Shown here piece after piece: positions 24,537-33,396 of a stretch of 64,000 nucleotides of DNA. How positions within the stretch are numbered: the stretch's first letter is position 1; each line of letters opens with the position of its first letter. The translations under genes were made by a program, and so were the position numbers. The notes below the pieces were generated by a model. It saw only the letters and a program-made list of their open reading frames with translations. It did no database searches and was not told where the DNA came from. Source of the DNA: Paraburkholderia tropica (GTDB taxonomy: Bacteria > Pseudomonadota > Gammaproteobacteria > Burkholderiales > Burkholderiaceae); the NCBI RefSeq assembly GCF_914484835.1, contig NZ_CAJZAR010000079.1, positions 248,001 through 312,000 of the forward strand, in the 5' to 3' direction.

Positions 24537-25907
24537 TCAGCCCGCAGCGGCTTCGGCGCTCGCCTGGGCGCCATCGGCACGCTGCGGTCGAATCATCGTC
24601 ACGGCTTTTTCTGGAATGACGAATAACGCGAGCACACAGGCGATTGCGAAAAGCAGTGCAAAAAGCGCAATGCCGAGCGACACGCTGCCAGTCAAAGTCT
24701 TCACGAATCCGAGAATGGACGGACAGAAGAAGCCCGCGCTGATACCGAGCGTATTGATCACCGCGATTCCGAGCGCGGCCTGTGAACGCGGCAAATAGGT
24801 CGACGGCAAGGACCAGAATAGCGCCATGCTGCCGAAAATCCCGACCGCGGCGAATGTGAAGCAGACGAGGAGCGCCGTCGCGCTGCCGGTCCAGAGGAGC
24901 GTGCCGACCAGTCCCAGCGCGCCGACTGCGAGACACCCGGCCAGGTGATACCGTCGCTCGAAGCGCACGTCCGAGCTATAACTCAATGCGAGCGATCCGA
25001 CGATCCCCGCTATGGCAGGAATCGTGGTCAGCCAGCCGATCGTCGCGTTCGAGGTCACCCCCGTGTCGCGGATCATTGCCGGCAGCCAGAAGTTCATGAT
25101 GAACCCGCCGCACGATCCGGCGAAGTAAATCACGGTCAGCACATAGATCATCGGGTCGCGAATCACCGCAAGGCGCGCGGCGGGCAGGTCATCGCGGGCA
25201 GTATCCTGAGCGTGAAGCGCCCGTTGATCGGCACGATGCGCGTGCTCGAGTATCGCCTTGTCCTGCGCCGACAGCCAGCGCGCCTCCTCCGGCCGGTCGT
25301 CGAGCCAGAAGTAGCAAACGACGCCCAGCACGCAGGCAGGCGCACCCGCGAGCAGGAACACCCATTGCCAGCCTTGCAGCCCGCCTGCGCCATCCAGACC
25401 GCTCATGATGCTGCCGAACAGCGGTCCGCTCACCGCCCCGGCCGCCACGCTGCCGACCCAGAATGCGCTCGTCGTGCGCGCGCGATAGCGGCCGGGGAAC
25501 CAGTACGACAGGTACAGGATGACGCCCGGAAAGAAGCCCGCCTCGAACACGCCGAGCAGCATACGCAGCGCGTAGAACTGGTGGGCCGTCGTCACGAACA
25601 TCGTCGCCGATGCCGTGAGCCCCCACGGCACCATGATGCGCAACAGCGTCCGGCGCGCACCGGCGCGCTGGAACCAGAGGTTGCTGGGAATTTCGAGCAA
25701 CGCATATGGCAGAAAGAAGAGTCCCGCCGCCAGCCCGTACTGCGCGGCGCTCAACCCCAGCGCTTGCGTCATCTGCAATTGCGCGATGCCGACGTTGACC
25801 CGATCGAGAAACGCGACCAGGTAGCAGACGAACAGCAACGGCACGATGCGCCGCGCGATACGCCGGAACAACAGGTCTTCCTGCTGGACCTGGGATGCGG
25901 ATGCCAT
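24537..25907 (-). CDS. MFS transporter, ACS family
   Basis: Secondary transporter of 456 aa with about 12 membrane segments. Signatures: IVPLLFVCYLVAFLDRVNVGIAQLQMTQALGLSAAQYGLAAGLFFLPYALLEIPSNLWFQRAGARR, LLGVFEAGFFPGVILYLSYWFPGRYRART, and the second-half VRFERRYHLAGCLAVGALG. ATG 25907 is preceded by GAGGAG 9 nt upstream; the in-frame GTG three codons earlier overlaps that site and is less likely. It is the last gene of a unit with a cupin and an SDR, divergent from a vanillyl-alcohol-oxidase-type gene, which suggests uptake of an aromatic acid or alcohol. Confidence 0.9.
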   Translation of the reverse strand: MASASQVQQEDLLFRRIARRIVPLLFVCYLVAFLDRVNVGIAQLQMTQALGLSAAQYGLAAGLFFLPYALLEIPSNLWFQRAGARRTLLRIMVPWGLTASATMFVTTAHQFYALRMLLGVFEAGFFPGVILYLSYWFPGRYRARTTSAFWVGSVAAGAVSGPLFGSIMSGLDGAGGLQGWQWVFLLAGAPACVLGVVCYFWLDDRPEEARWLSAQDKAILEHAHRADQRALHAQDTARDDLPAARLAVIRDPMIYVLTVIYFAGSCGGFIMNFWLPAMIRDTGVTSNATIGWLTTIPAIAGIVGSLALSYSSDVRFERRYHLAGCLAVGALGLVGTLLWTGSATALLVCFTFAAVGIFGSMALFWSLPSTYLPRSQAALGIAVINTLGISAGFFCPSILGFVKTLTGSVSLGIALFALLFAIACVLALFVIPEKAVTMIRPQRADGAQASAEAAAG

Positions 25908-25981
25908 GGCAGGCACTCCTCAGATGAGGGCGAAACGTTACGCGCCTTGTTGCGCGCGCTTTATTCGATACAGGTCCGGGC

Positions 25982-26536
25982 TCACTCGCCGGTCTTCGCA
26001 TCGACGAGAATGAAGGCGATCCGCGCGGGACGATCGGTGCGATTGCTCCACGCGTGCCGCGTGCCGCGCTGGACCACCACGTCGCCGGGCGACAGCCGGG
26101 TTTCGCTCTCGTCGAGGACCAGCCATAGCTCGCCTTCCAGCAGGATGCCGTAGTCGATCGTGTCGGTCTGATGCATCAGCGCATGAGGTTCGGCGGCACT
26201 ATTCCCTTCGGGCCGGACCATGCCGATTTCGGCGAAATGCGCTTCGATGTCGACGTCTGGGCCATCGTGTGCCGCGTCGGGCGGGATGTCACAAATCCTG
26301 ATGACCGTCCCGCCCGTTTCGGGCGACAAGCGCAGCGGCGCGGCGGCATCGACCGTCGCGCCGAGCGGCGACGGCGCGCACGACGTGCGCCACACCTCGT
26401 GGAAAACCAGGCCCGGTAGTCCCTTGACGGGCTTTGCCGGTGTGTCCGTGTTGTCGGCTACGTAGGAGCTTCCGTCTGCACGGCTGCCGGTTACGAAGCG
26501 CCTGACATGGCGTGACTCGTGCATCTCCCTGCCCAT
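25982..26536 (-). CDS. Cupin-domain protein
   Basis: Protein of 184 aa. Residues 100-180 form a cupin: LMHQTDTIDYGILLEGELWLVLDESETRLSPGDVVVQRGTRHAWSNRTDRPARIAFILVDA. The N-terminal half (RHVRRFVTGSRADGSSYVADNTDT, GLPGLVFHEVWRTSCAPSPLGA) matches the extended form found next to aromatic or keto-acid catabolic genes. ATG 26536 follows AAGGAG. It lies 14 nt after the SDR stop and 74 nt before the MFS start in one leftward unit. The catalytic role is unknown; the fold is clear. Confidence 0.82.
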   Translation of the reverse strand: MGREMHESRHVRRFVTGSRADGSSYVADNTDTPAKPVKGLPGLVFHEVWRTSCAPSPLGATVDAAAPLRLSPETGGTVIRICDIPPDAAHDGPDVDIEAHFAEIGMVRPEGNSAAEPHALMHQTDTIDYGILLEGELWLVLDESETRLSPGDVVVQRGTRHAWSNRTDRPARIAFILVDAKTGE

Positions 26537-26550
26537 ATCCGTACTCCTTA

Positions 26551-27330
26551 TCAATTTCCGTCGCTGATCGTTGTGCCGCCGTCGACAATCACGTTCTGGC
26601 CCGTGATGAAGGCACCGCCCGGCGCGGCCAGCATCAATGCCACGCCCGCGATCTCTTCCGGCGTACCGGGCCGGCGCAGCGGTGTCGCGAGCATGCGGCG
26701 TTCGCGCACTTCGGCGTTGTCGAGTAGCGGCCTCGCGAACTCGGTGGCGATCATGCCGGGCGAGATCGCGTTGGCGCGCACGTTGTGCGGCCCCCACTCC
26801 ACCGCGAGGTTGCGCGCGAGCGCCGCGACCGCTGCCTTGGACACCCCATACACGCCGATCGCCTTGTTGCCGCGCACGCCCGAAATGCTCGACGTCAGAA
26901 TGATGCTGCCGCCGCCGCGCGCCGCCATGGCCGGCGCGGCCAGGTTCGCGAGCCATACGGCGCTATGCAGGTTGACGTTCATCGTCGTCGTCCACGCGTC
27001 GTCGCTGGCGCTGACGAGCGGTCCCAAATGGGGCGCCACGCCCGCATTGCACACGACGATATCGATCGCGCCGCGCGCTCGCACCGCATACGCCCACATC
27101 GCTTCGACGCTGGCTCGTTCGCCCGCGTCGAGAAAGCAGAATTCGGCGTCGATGCCCTCTGCCTCGCGCAGCGTCCTGGCGCAAGCCTCACCCTCGGCGG
27201 CGTCGTTGCTGGCTATGACGACGCTCGCGCCGGCTTGCCCCAACGCACGCGCGATGGCAAGCCCGATGCCGCGCGACGCGCCCGTCACGAGAGCGTGCTT
27301 GCCACGCAGGTCGTACAACGCATGAATCAT
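26551..27330 (-). CDS. Short-chain dehydrogenase/reductase
   Basis: SDR of 259 aa: NAD(P) motif TGASRGIG near residue 16, NAG motif (VVCNAGVAP), catalytic Ser in LTSSISG, YGVSK (YxxxK) and a C-terminal GQNVIVDGG. ATG 27330 follows AGGAG by 8 nt; the longer frame has no support. First gene of the SDR-cupin-MFS unit, divergent from the flavin oxidase at 27840. If the oxidase makes an aromatic aldehyde or ketone, this enzyme could act on a related alcohol or ketone; that is inference. Confidence 0.9.
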   Translation of the reverse strand: MIHALYDLRGKHALVTGASRGIGLAIARALGQAGASVVIASNDAAEGEACARTLREAEGIDAEFCFLDAGERASVEAMWAYAVRARGAIDIVVCNAGVAPHLGPLVSASDDAWTTTMNVNLHSAVWLANLAAPAMAARGGGSIILTSSISGVRGNKAIGVYGVSKAAVAALARNLAVEWGPHNVRANAISPGMIATEFARPLLDNAEVRERRMLATPLRRPGTPEEIAGVALMLAAPGGAFITGQNVIVDGGTTISDGN

Positions 27331-27839
27331 GTGACTGGCTCCTGCCGGGGCCGCGCCCCGGTGTTCGAACGGCGTGCTGCGTGCACTTCGAGAAACGCGC
27401 GCACGGATTGCGGTTGCGCGCTCATCCAGTGCGGCGAGACCCGTCGTTACGATTCGATCCGTGTGTTTTGCAGGCCACGCCCTTCTGGACGTCGACGAGG
27501 ATGCCCGTGAACGTGTGACGAGCGTTGTCGCTTCCGCTGGCGTATCGCTGCGATTGGCCGAAAATTTAGCGCAATCGTTTATGCAAATGGTGTGCAAATG
27601 ATCGGTGCTTTCCCCAAGACCGCGTTTTGATGCGGTCGCCTGGCGGTCACCGGTTGTGGCCGCCAAACCCGGCCACGGGATTGAGACTCGTGGAGCGCAC
27701 GACCCAAAATAATTAGTCATGCAGATCGATATCGATCGAACGACCGCCGCGCGAAGCGAATTGTGCAGAACCATAGTATACGCTATGGTTTTCCGGGAGC
27801 GCCTGTCGAGCGCCATATCCAACAACGGAGACAAGAGCC
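27331..27839. promoter_or_regulatory. Divergent promoter region with several symmetric elements
   Basis: About 510 nt between the leftward SDR unit and the rightward flavin oxidase; no gene is seen. It contains CGATTG-N15-CAATCG (27551-27577), a TGCAAATG direct repeat at one-turn spacing (27582-27589 and 27593-27600), the palindrome GATCGATATCGATC (27724-27737) and the operator-like repeat at 27769-27790. Confidence 0.55.
27769..27790. promoter_or_regulatory. Perfect inverted repeat, candidate operator of oxidase gene
   Basis: AACCATAG (27769-27776), TATACG, CTATGGTT (27783-27790): 8-bp perfect arms, 50 nt before the oxidase start codon, where a repressor would overlap the promoter. The nearby TetR-family regulator (29626) is the natural candidate protein. 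Confidence 0.6.
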
Positions 27840-29438
27840 ATGAGCGTCGCAACCCCTGCATTCATTCCTGAACGCGGCACCACTGCCGAGCCTTCCGCCG
27901 TCGCGGCAGCCCTGGCGGCGATGACGGTGGCGCTTGGCGCCGATCGCGTGATCGTCGGCGACGGCGGCGAGTTTCGCGACCCCTTCCAGCCGACCGCCTG
28001 GCACGCATTCGCCACGGCCGGCGTCGTTCAGCCCGACTCGGCGGAGGACGTGCAGACCATCGTGAGGATCGCCGCGCAACATGGCGTGCCGGTCTGGGCG
28101 CAGGGCCAGGGACGCAACAATGGCTACGGGGGCGCTGCGCCGCGCGTGTCTGGCGGGATCACCATCAACTTCCGCCGGATGAACCGCGTGTTGAAGATCG
28201 ACGAGGAACTGGGCTATGCGCTCGTCGAACCGGGCGTGTCGTTCCAGGACATGTACGACGCGATCGAAAACGCCGGTGCGAATCTCATGGTGTCGGTGCC
28301 CGACCTCGGCTGGGGCAGCCTCGGCGGAAACTCGCAGGACAATGGCCTCACCTACCTCCCGTACGGCCGCGACTTCCAGGCCGTGTGCGGCCTGGAAGTG
28401 GTCACCGCCGACGGCGGCCTGCTGCGCACGGGCATGGGGGCGATGGACGGCAACGAGTCCTGGAATCTCTACAGGCGCAGCCTCGGCCCGACGATCGAGC
28501 CGCTCTTTATGCAAGGCAACTTCGGCGTGGTCACGAAACTCGGCATTTGGCTCATGCCGAAGCCGGAAGTCATCACGCACGTGCACGTCGACGTCAAGCG
28601 GGATGAAGACCTGATTCCCCTCGTCGACATCCTGCGGCGCCTGCGGCTGGACGGCACGATCGACGGCGTGCCCTGCATCCTGAACACCTTGCTCATCGCC
28701 TCCACCATCGCGAAGCGCGATCACTGGTACGACGGCGACCCCGCGCTGCCGATCCCCGACGCGGCCATCGACGCGATTGCCGCGCGCATCGGCATCGGCC
28801 GATGGCACCTCCGGTTCGCGCTCTATGGCGACGAGGCGGTGAACGCCCTGCAACTCAAGAAAGTGGAGAAGGCATTCGGCGCCATTCCCGATTGCAGCAT
28901 CCGGGCGACGACGAGCGGTCCGCAAGAATGGGCGAACCTGCCGGACCCGTCCGACCGCGTCTACGCCGGGGTGCCGAATCTGGACTGGAAAGACATGGGC
29001 GGCTGGTACGGCGGCGACCACGGCGGCCATATGAGCTTTGCCCCCGTGGCGCCGCTGAGCGGCAAAAAGGTCTACGAGTTGCAGCGCTGGATGCGCGGCG
29101 AGTTCGAGCGGCACGGCATCGACCACACCGCCGACCTCATCGTCGTCAACGCTCGCTCACTCGTGAGCGTCGCCGGTGTCCAGTTCGATATCAACGATGA
29201 AGCGTCGACCGCCGCGAGCTATCAGGCGATGCAGGATCTGGTGCGGGAAGCGGGCAAGATCGGCTATGGCGAATACCGCGCGCACCTGCACTTCATGGAT
29301 CTCGCGCAGGAGCAATATGGTTTCGGCGATCACGCGTACCGCCGGTTCGTCGAGCGGATCAAGGACGCCGTCGATCCGCAAGGCCTGATCAACCCCGGCC
29401 GACACGGCATCTGGCCGGCCGGACTGCGGCACGCCTGA
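27840..29438 (+). CDS. Vanillyl-alcohol/eugenol oxidase-type FAD enzyme (4-cresol dehydrogenase family)
   Basis: Flavoprotein of 532 aa of the VAO/PCMH family, which oxidises para-substituted phenols. The FAD-binding domain spans about residues 60-270: VWAQGQGRNNGYGGAAPRVSGGITINFRRMNRVLKID, VSVPDLGWGSLGGNSQDNGLTYLPYGRDF, GNFGVVTKLGIWLMPKPE. The cap domain follows, with GGHMSFAPVAPLSG near residue 395, whose His may be the covalent FAD ligand as in eugenol oxidase, and a C-terminal LINPGRHGIWP. The length matches the family (about 520-560). There is no signal peptide and no cytochrome subunit gene nearby, which favours an oxidase over a 4-cresol dehydrogenase. A strong hairpin follows the stop. 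Confidence 0.9.
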   Translation: MSVATPAFIPERGTTAEPSAVAAALAAMTVALGADRVIVGDGGEFRDPFQPTAWHAFATAGVVQPDSAEDVQTIVRIAAQHGVPVWAQGQGRNNGYGGAAPRVSGGITINFRRMNRVLKIDEELGYALVEPGVSFQDMYDAIENAGANLMVSVPDLGWGSLGGNSQDNGLTYLPYGRDFQAVCGLEVVTADGGLLRTGMGAMDGNESWNLYRRSLGPTIEPLFMQGNFGVVTKLGIWLMPKPEVITHVHVDVKRDEDLIPLVDILRRLRLDGTIDGVPCILNTLLIASTIAKRDHWYDGDPALPIPDAAIDAIAARIGIGRWHLRFALYGDEAVNALQLKKVEKAFGAIPDCSIRATTSGPQEWANLPDPSDRVYAGVPNLDWKDMGGWYGGDHGGHMSFAPVAPLSGKKVYELQRWMRGEFERHGIDHTADLIVVNARSLVSVAGVQFDINDEASTAASYQAMQDLVREAGKIGYGEYRAHLHFMDLAQEQYGFGDHAYRRFVERIKDAVDPQGLINPGRHGIWPAGLRHA

Positions 29439-29453
29439 GGTGCTTTCGTCGTT

Positions 29454-29484
29454 GCGTGAGGCGGCTGGACACGCCGCCTCACGC
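29454..29484 (+). terminator. 12-bp perfect hairpin after the flavin oxidase gene
   Basis: GCGTGAGGCGGC (29454-29465) pairs with GCCGCCTCACGC (29473-29484) around TGGACAC, 16 nt past the stop codon. A pyrimidine-rich tail follows (TCTGCTCTCTC). Confidence 0.75.
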
Positions 29485-29625
29485 TCTGCTCTCTCGCGAG
29501 AATCAGACCGGCAAAAACCCGGCAAAAACACAGTTGCAAAACCCGCCGAATCGCCGCATTCTTGCCACGATTCGAATCTGGCCATACCGGCCGTGGCTTC
29601 CGCCCGCACTTCCGAACAACGCTCC

Positions 29626-30333
29626 GTGACAAACGCTCCCGAAGAACTTCAAGTCCATCCCCCGCAGCAAGAGCGCACCCATGCGGCCTGGGAGCGGATC
29701 CTGGATGCCGGCGTCGCGATCCTCGAAGAAGCCGGCTACGAGGGCTTCACGATTGCCGCCATCTGCGAGCGGGCGGGCGTCAATCCGCCCGCCATCTACG
29801 CGCGCGTGCGCACCAAGCAGGCGCTCTTTCTCGCCGTGTTCGAACAGGGATTTCGCCAGGTCCGCGAAGAAACCGAGGCAACGCGCGCCCGGCTCACGGC
29901 GGGCTCGCCAGAGGCGATCGTGCGCAACGCCGTCGCGGCGATCGTGCTGACGACCTTCGCGCACGAGCGTTTCCAACGCCCCGTGATCCTTCGCGCCGAA
30001 GCCGATGCGGAGGTCGCCGCGCGAACGCAACAGGCACGCATGGATACCGCCGCCTGGTTCCGCGACCTCGTCCTGCAACATCCAACGGCACTTCGAGACC
30101 CCAAGCGGATCGACGCCTGCTTTCGCGTGATTTTCGCCGCGCTCGTGGCCCGCATCGCGACCCCGAGCGCGCTCGACATCGGCGTGCCTTACCCGGACGA
30201 CGCGTTCATGAGGGATCTCCAGGACACCGCGGAGCGATGGCTGCTGCCTGACGCTGCGGCACCGGCGTCTCCGGGGCACCCGGACCGCTCGCACTCACAC
30301 TCACGCTCGCGCGCTCGGCCAAAGCGCGCCTGA
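29626..30333 (+). CDS. TetR-family regulator
   Basis: Regulator of about 235 aa. The N-terminal HTH is clear (ILDAGVAILEEAGYEGFTIAAICERAGVNPPAIYARVRTKQALFLAVFEQGF), followed by a helical ligand domain and an unusual His/Ser/Arg-rich tail (SHSHSRSRARPKRA). The frame is open back to 29440 without an ATG. I favour GTG 29626, which puts the HTH at about residue 25 as in the family, although no good ribosome-binding site is visible. It follows the oxidase gene in the same direction and probably binds the inverted repeat at 27769. The tail is Arg-rich and may be an addition. Confidence 0.82.
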   Translation: MTNAPEELQVHPPQQERTHAAWERILDAGVAILEEAGYEGFTIAAICERAGVNPPAIYARVRTKQALFLAVFEQGFRQVREETEATRARLTAGSPEAIVRNAVAAIVLTTFAHERFQRPVILRAEADAEVAARTQQARMDTAAWFRDLVLQHPTALRDPKRIDACFRVIFAALVARIATPSALDIGVPYPDDAFMRDLQDTAERWLLPDAAAPASPGHPDRSHSHSRSRARPKRA

Positions 30334-30341
30334 AGCGTCGC

Positions 30342-31010
30342 TTATTGCAGGCCGAAAAGGCTGTCTCGCACCGAATTCAAATGCGCGCGCATGGCCTGTT
30401 GCGCCTTGACCGGATTGTGCGTCCTGATGGCGTCGATAAACGAACGATGCTCGTCTCCCGTCGCCTCCAACGGCCCGGCAGCGTCGCCATACACCTCTTC
30501 GAACCGGACATCGAGCGTCAGCTTCACCTGGGACCGGAGCGCGTCGTAAAGAATCAGCAACACGGCGTTGTGGGTTGCGGCGGCGATCAGCCGATGGAGT
30601 TTGTCGTCCAGCCGCTTCCATTGCAGAAACGATGTCGCCGATGACATTTCGTCGATGCACTGATCCATCGCGGCCAGGTCCGCGGGCGTGGCATGGATGG
30701 CCGCCTGCGCGGCAAGCTGCGGCTCGAGCAGCAAGCGTGCGTCCATGATGTGATCCACGCTGATCGTCGCGGCCAATGCCTCGTCGTCGACGCTCGTCTG
30801 ACGCGGCCCGGCAAAGGTGCCCTTGCCAACGTGACGCCAGATCAAGCCCTCATCTTCCAGCCGCTTGAGCAGCGTCCTCAATCGACCGCGCGAAACCCCG
30901 AGCATCTCCCCGAGCTTGGGCTCGGGCGGCAGGCGCGGATTGTCGCTCACCGACGCTTTCTCGACGTACTCGCGCAACCGGAGCACGTCGTCATCAATTG
31001 TCCGTTCCAT
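30342..31010 (-). CDS. GntR-family regulator, FCD (FadR-like) subfamily
   Basis: Regulator of 222 aa: winged HTH at residues 5-75 (LPPEPKLGEMLGVSRGRLRTLLKRLEDEGLIWRHVGKGTFAG) and an FCD effector domain with the usual metal-site residues (LDDKLHRLIAAATHN, GDEHRSFIDAI, MRAHLNSVRDSLFGL). It is divergent from the operon that begins at 31355 and is the likely controller of it. It converges with the TetR gene with only 8 nt between the stops. The effector is probably a pathway sugar acid or amino acid derivative, as is typical for FCD regulators. Confidence 0.93.
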   Translation of the reverse strand: MERTIDDDVLRLREYVEKASVSDNPRLPPEPKLGEMLGVSRGRLRTLLKRLEDEGLIWRHVGKGTFAGPRQTSVDDEALAATISVDHIMDARLLLEPQLAAQAAIHATPADLAAMDQCIDEMSSATSFLQWKRLDDKLHRLIAAATHNAVLLILYDALRSQVKLTLDVRFEEVYGDAAGPLEATGDEHRSFIDAIRTHNPVKAQQAMRAHLNSVRDSLFGLQ

Positions 31011-31181
31011 GATTCTTCTGGCCGATTGCCTGATGTCAATCCGCCGATTTTAACGAATCAATTCAGCCGCAGCAAATGAACCCTTCCGACCGCAGGCGCC
31101 TTGACGGGCCGACTGGTCCGCCCTCGCGCGGGGACAGAGCGCAATCCCGGCGCACGCTACCCAAACGAATCAAATGCATGA

Positions 31182-31214
31182 TTGACACGCATCAATATCG
31201 TTATTAGCATGTCA
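31182..31214 (+). promoter_or_regulatory. Candidate sigma-70 promoter with overlapping inverted repeat
   Basis: TTGACA (31182-31187), 17-nt spacer, TAGCAT (31205-31210): perfect -35 and 4/6 -10, about 140 nt before the ornithine-cyclodeaminase-like gene. TGACA (31183-31187) and TGTCA (31210-31214) bracket the promoter as an inverted repeat, a possible GntR operator. The rest of the 31011-31354 gap shows nothing further. Confidence 0.6.
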
Positions 31215-31354
31215 CAAACTTCGCATGATCCGGTCGACGACCTGCCCGCAGGACATGTTCCAGGGCGCATGCGGAGTTTCGAGCCCTAGCCCGCGATCGT
31301 CGCAATCCGGCGTGCCCGCGCGCTGCCGTGACCGCCTCCACAGGAACCTGCCGA

Positions 31355-32359
31355 ATGACTCAAGCCCTTCCATCTCCGGTGTTTGTTTCCGGCGATGCCG
31401 CCCGCGCCGTCTTCCGATGGGAAGACGCCATCCGCGCAATCCAGCGAACCTACAGTCAGCCCCTCTCGACCGGCGCCACGCCGCCGCGCACCATCGCCCG
31501 CGCAGACGGCACATGGCTGCGCACGCTCCCGGCCATCCCGCCGGGCGGCCGCTACTACGGCGCGAAGCTCATGGGCATGGCCACGCGCTCGCCGTCCTCT
31601 GGCGTCGAATATGTCGTTGTCCTCTACGATCAGGAGACCAGCCGTCTCGCGGCCTTCGTCGACGCCAACCAGATCACGGGATTCCGTACGGCGGCGACCT
31701 CCGCTGCCGCGCTGGACCGCCTCGCGCCGCAACGCCCATTGCGTCTCGCCGTGCTCGGCAGCGGGCTGGAGGCGTCCATGCACACGCGCGCGTTCGCAGC
31801 CGTGCGGCAACTCGCCGAAGTCACCGTATTCAGCCCATCCGCCGACCGGCGCGAGGCCTTCGCGCAGGCCGTGACGCAGGATCTCGGCGTGCCCTGCCGG
31901 AGCGCCGCGAGCGCGCAGGAAGCCGTCGAAGGCGCCGATCTGGTCCTCGCCGCGGCACGTTCGCGCGACGAGCAGCCGATCCTGTACGGCAACTGGCTTC
32001 AACCCGGCAGCGTGGTCGTCTCGATCGGATCGACCGTTCCCGAACAGCGCGAAATCGATGTGTCGGTCGTCGAGCGCAGCGACCTGATCGTCGGCGACAT
32101 GCTCGAAGAAGTGCTCGAACAGACGGGCGACATGATCGCCGCCCGCCACGCGGGCATCGCGTTCCACGACAAAGCCCTGAGCCTCACGGACCTCATGAGC
32201 GGCGCACACGACGAACGGGTGAAAGCGGCCAGGGCGCCCCTCTTCAAGTCGGTCGGCGGCGGCCTTCAGGACATCGTCGTTGCCGAACTCATTCTGAGCA
32301 AGGCGCTTGAAGCGGGACTCGCTACGCCGCTGCCGATTGCCTTCGAAACCAAACACTGA
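31355..32359 (+). CDS. Ornithine cyclodeaminase/mu-crystallin family protein
   Basis: Protein of 334 aa with the OCD/ketimine reductase fold: PPRTIARADGTWLRTLPAIPPGGRYYGAKLMGMATR, the NAD-binding segment LRLAVLGSGLEASMHTRAF, DLVLAAARSRDEQPILYGNWLQPGSVVVSIGSTVPEQREID and a C-terminal LFKSVGGGLQDIVVAELILSKA. Family members reduce cyclic ketimines, dehydrogenate amino acids or deaminate ornithine. ATG 31355 has AGGAA upstream; the in-frame GTG 9 codons earlier is less likely. First gene of the four-gene operon under the divergent GntR. Confidence 0.86.
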   Translation: MTQALPSPVFVSGDAARAVFRWEDAIRAIQRTYSQPLSTGATPPRTIARADGTWLRTLPAIPPGGRYYGAKLMGMATRSPSSGVEYVVVLYDQETSRLAAFVDANQITGFRTAATSAAALDRLAPQRPLRLAVLGSGLEASMHTRAFAAVRQLAEVTVFSPSADRREAFAQAVTQDLGVPCRSAASAQEAVEGADLVLAAARSRDEQPILYGNWLQPGSVVVSIGSTVPEQREIDVSVVERSDLIVGDMLEEVLEQTGDMIAARHAGIAFHDKALSLTDLMSGAHDERVKAARAPLFKSVGGGLQDIVVAELILSKALEAGLATPLPIAFETKH

Positions 32360-32374
32360 AAAAGGAAAATTCTC

Positions 32375-33385
32375 ATGGCTCGCTATCATCGCCACGAAGC
32401 CCGTGAATGGGCGCGCGAACATCTGCGCGGCGTCGCCAACGTCGTGATCCCGACGATGACGTCCGACTTCAAGCGCCTGAACGAAAAGGCCATCCGGCAC
32501 GACGTGGAAACCACCATCGGTCACGGCTTTGCCGGTGCGCTGGCCTGCTCGGAAGTGGCGGTCACGCCCGACGAATACGAGCAATTCACCCGCGTCATGG
32601 TCGAGCAGGCGAATGGCCGCATCTTCGTGGTCCATCAGGCCGTCTTCAACACGCTCGAAGACAATATCGAGGCCGTGAAGCGCGCCGAAGCCGCGGGTGC
32701 GGAACTCGTGCTGCTCGGCTATCCGCCGTTCTTTTATCCGCAGTCGTACGAAGACGTGTACAACTACACGCGCGCGCTGTGCGATGCGACGAATCTCGCG
32801 GTCATGCTGTTCCCCATTCCGACCTGGGGCTTCTCGCGCCTGCATCCGTCCGACCTGCCGATCCCGTTGCTGCGCCGGCTCATCGACGATTGCCCGAATG
32901 TCGTCGCGATCAAGGCCGAAGGCGGCATGCCCCACATCATGTCGGCGATCGAAGTGCACCGGGCGTTTCACAAGGAAGTCGTGATTTCCCTGCCGATCGA
33001 GTGGGAGTACATCCCGCTCTCGCAGATCATCCCCATCCAGTTTTGCGGCACGAATTTTTCGGCGTACTACGGATCTGCGCTGCCGAAAATTTTCAACCTC
33101 GTGCAGGAAGGCAAGTTCGACGAAGCCACGCAATGGTTCTATCGTCTCGATGCGGCGCGCAAGGCGTTCAGCAGCGTGCCGCAGGGCGGCAACGGCCTGA
33201 TCAACCGGGTGATGTGGAAATACGAAAGCTGGCTCCAGGGGTATAACGGCGGCCCGCTGCGCCATCCCACCGCCCGCCTCTATTCGCGCGATATGGCGGC
33301 CTTGCGGCGCGGCCAGGAAGCGTCGGGACTGAATCCCACGAGCGATCCCGACGAGGCGTTCTTCGTCGGCCGTCATCCCGAATGA
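32375..33385 (+). CDS. Dihydrodipicolinate synthase-family lyase/aldolase
   Basis: TIM-barrel protein of 336 aa in the DapA/NAL superfamily. The Schiff-base lysine is in NVVAIKAEGGMPH at about residue 188. The usual YNxP segment with the catalytic tyrosine is replaced by VMLFPIPTWGF (about 146-156), and the C-terminal region is longer than in DapA (about 290 aa). So it is not a lysine-biosynthesis enzyme; a hydratase-aldolase or dehydratase of a keto acid is more likely. AAAAAGGAAA precedes the start. It overlaps the next gene and sits 15 nt after the cyclodeaminase-like gene. Confidence 0.85.
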   Translation: MARYHRHEAREWAREHLRGVANVVIPTMTSDFKRLNEKAIRHDVETTIGHGFAGALACSEVAVTPDEYEQFTRVMVEQANGRIFVVHQAVFNTLEDNIEAVKRAEAAGAELVLLGYPPFFYPQSYEDVYNYTRALCDATNLAVMLFPIPTWGFSRLHPSDLPIPLLRRLIDDCPNVVAIKAEGGMPHIMSAIEVHRAFHKEVVISLPIEWEYIPLSQIIPIQFCGTNFSAYYGSALPKIFNLVQEGKFDEATQWFYRLDAARKAFSSVPQGGNGLINRVMWKYESWLQGYNGGPLRHPTARLYSRDMAALRRGQEASGLNPTSDPDEAFFVGRHPE

Positions 33386-33396
33386 CGGAGCATGCC

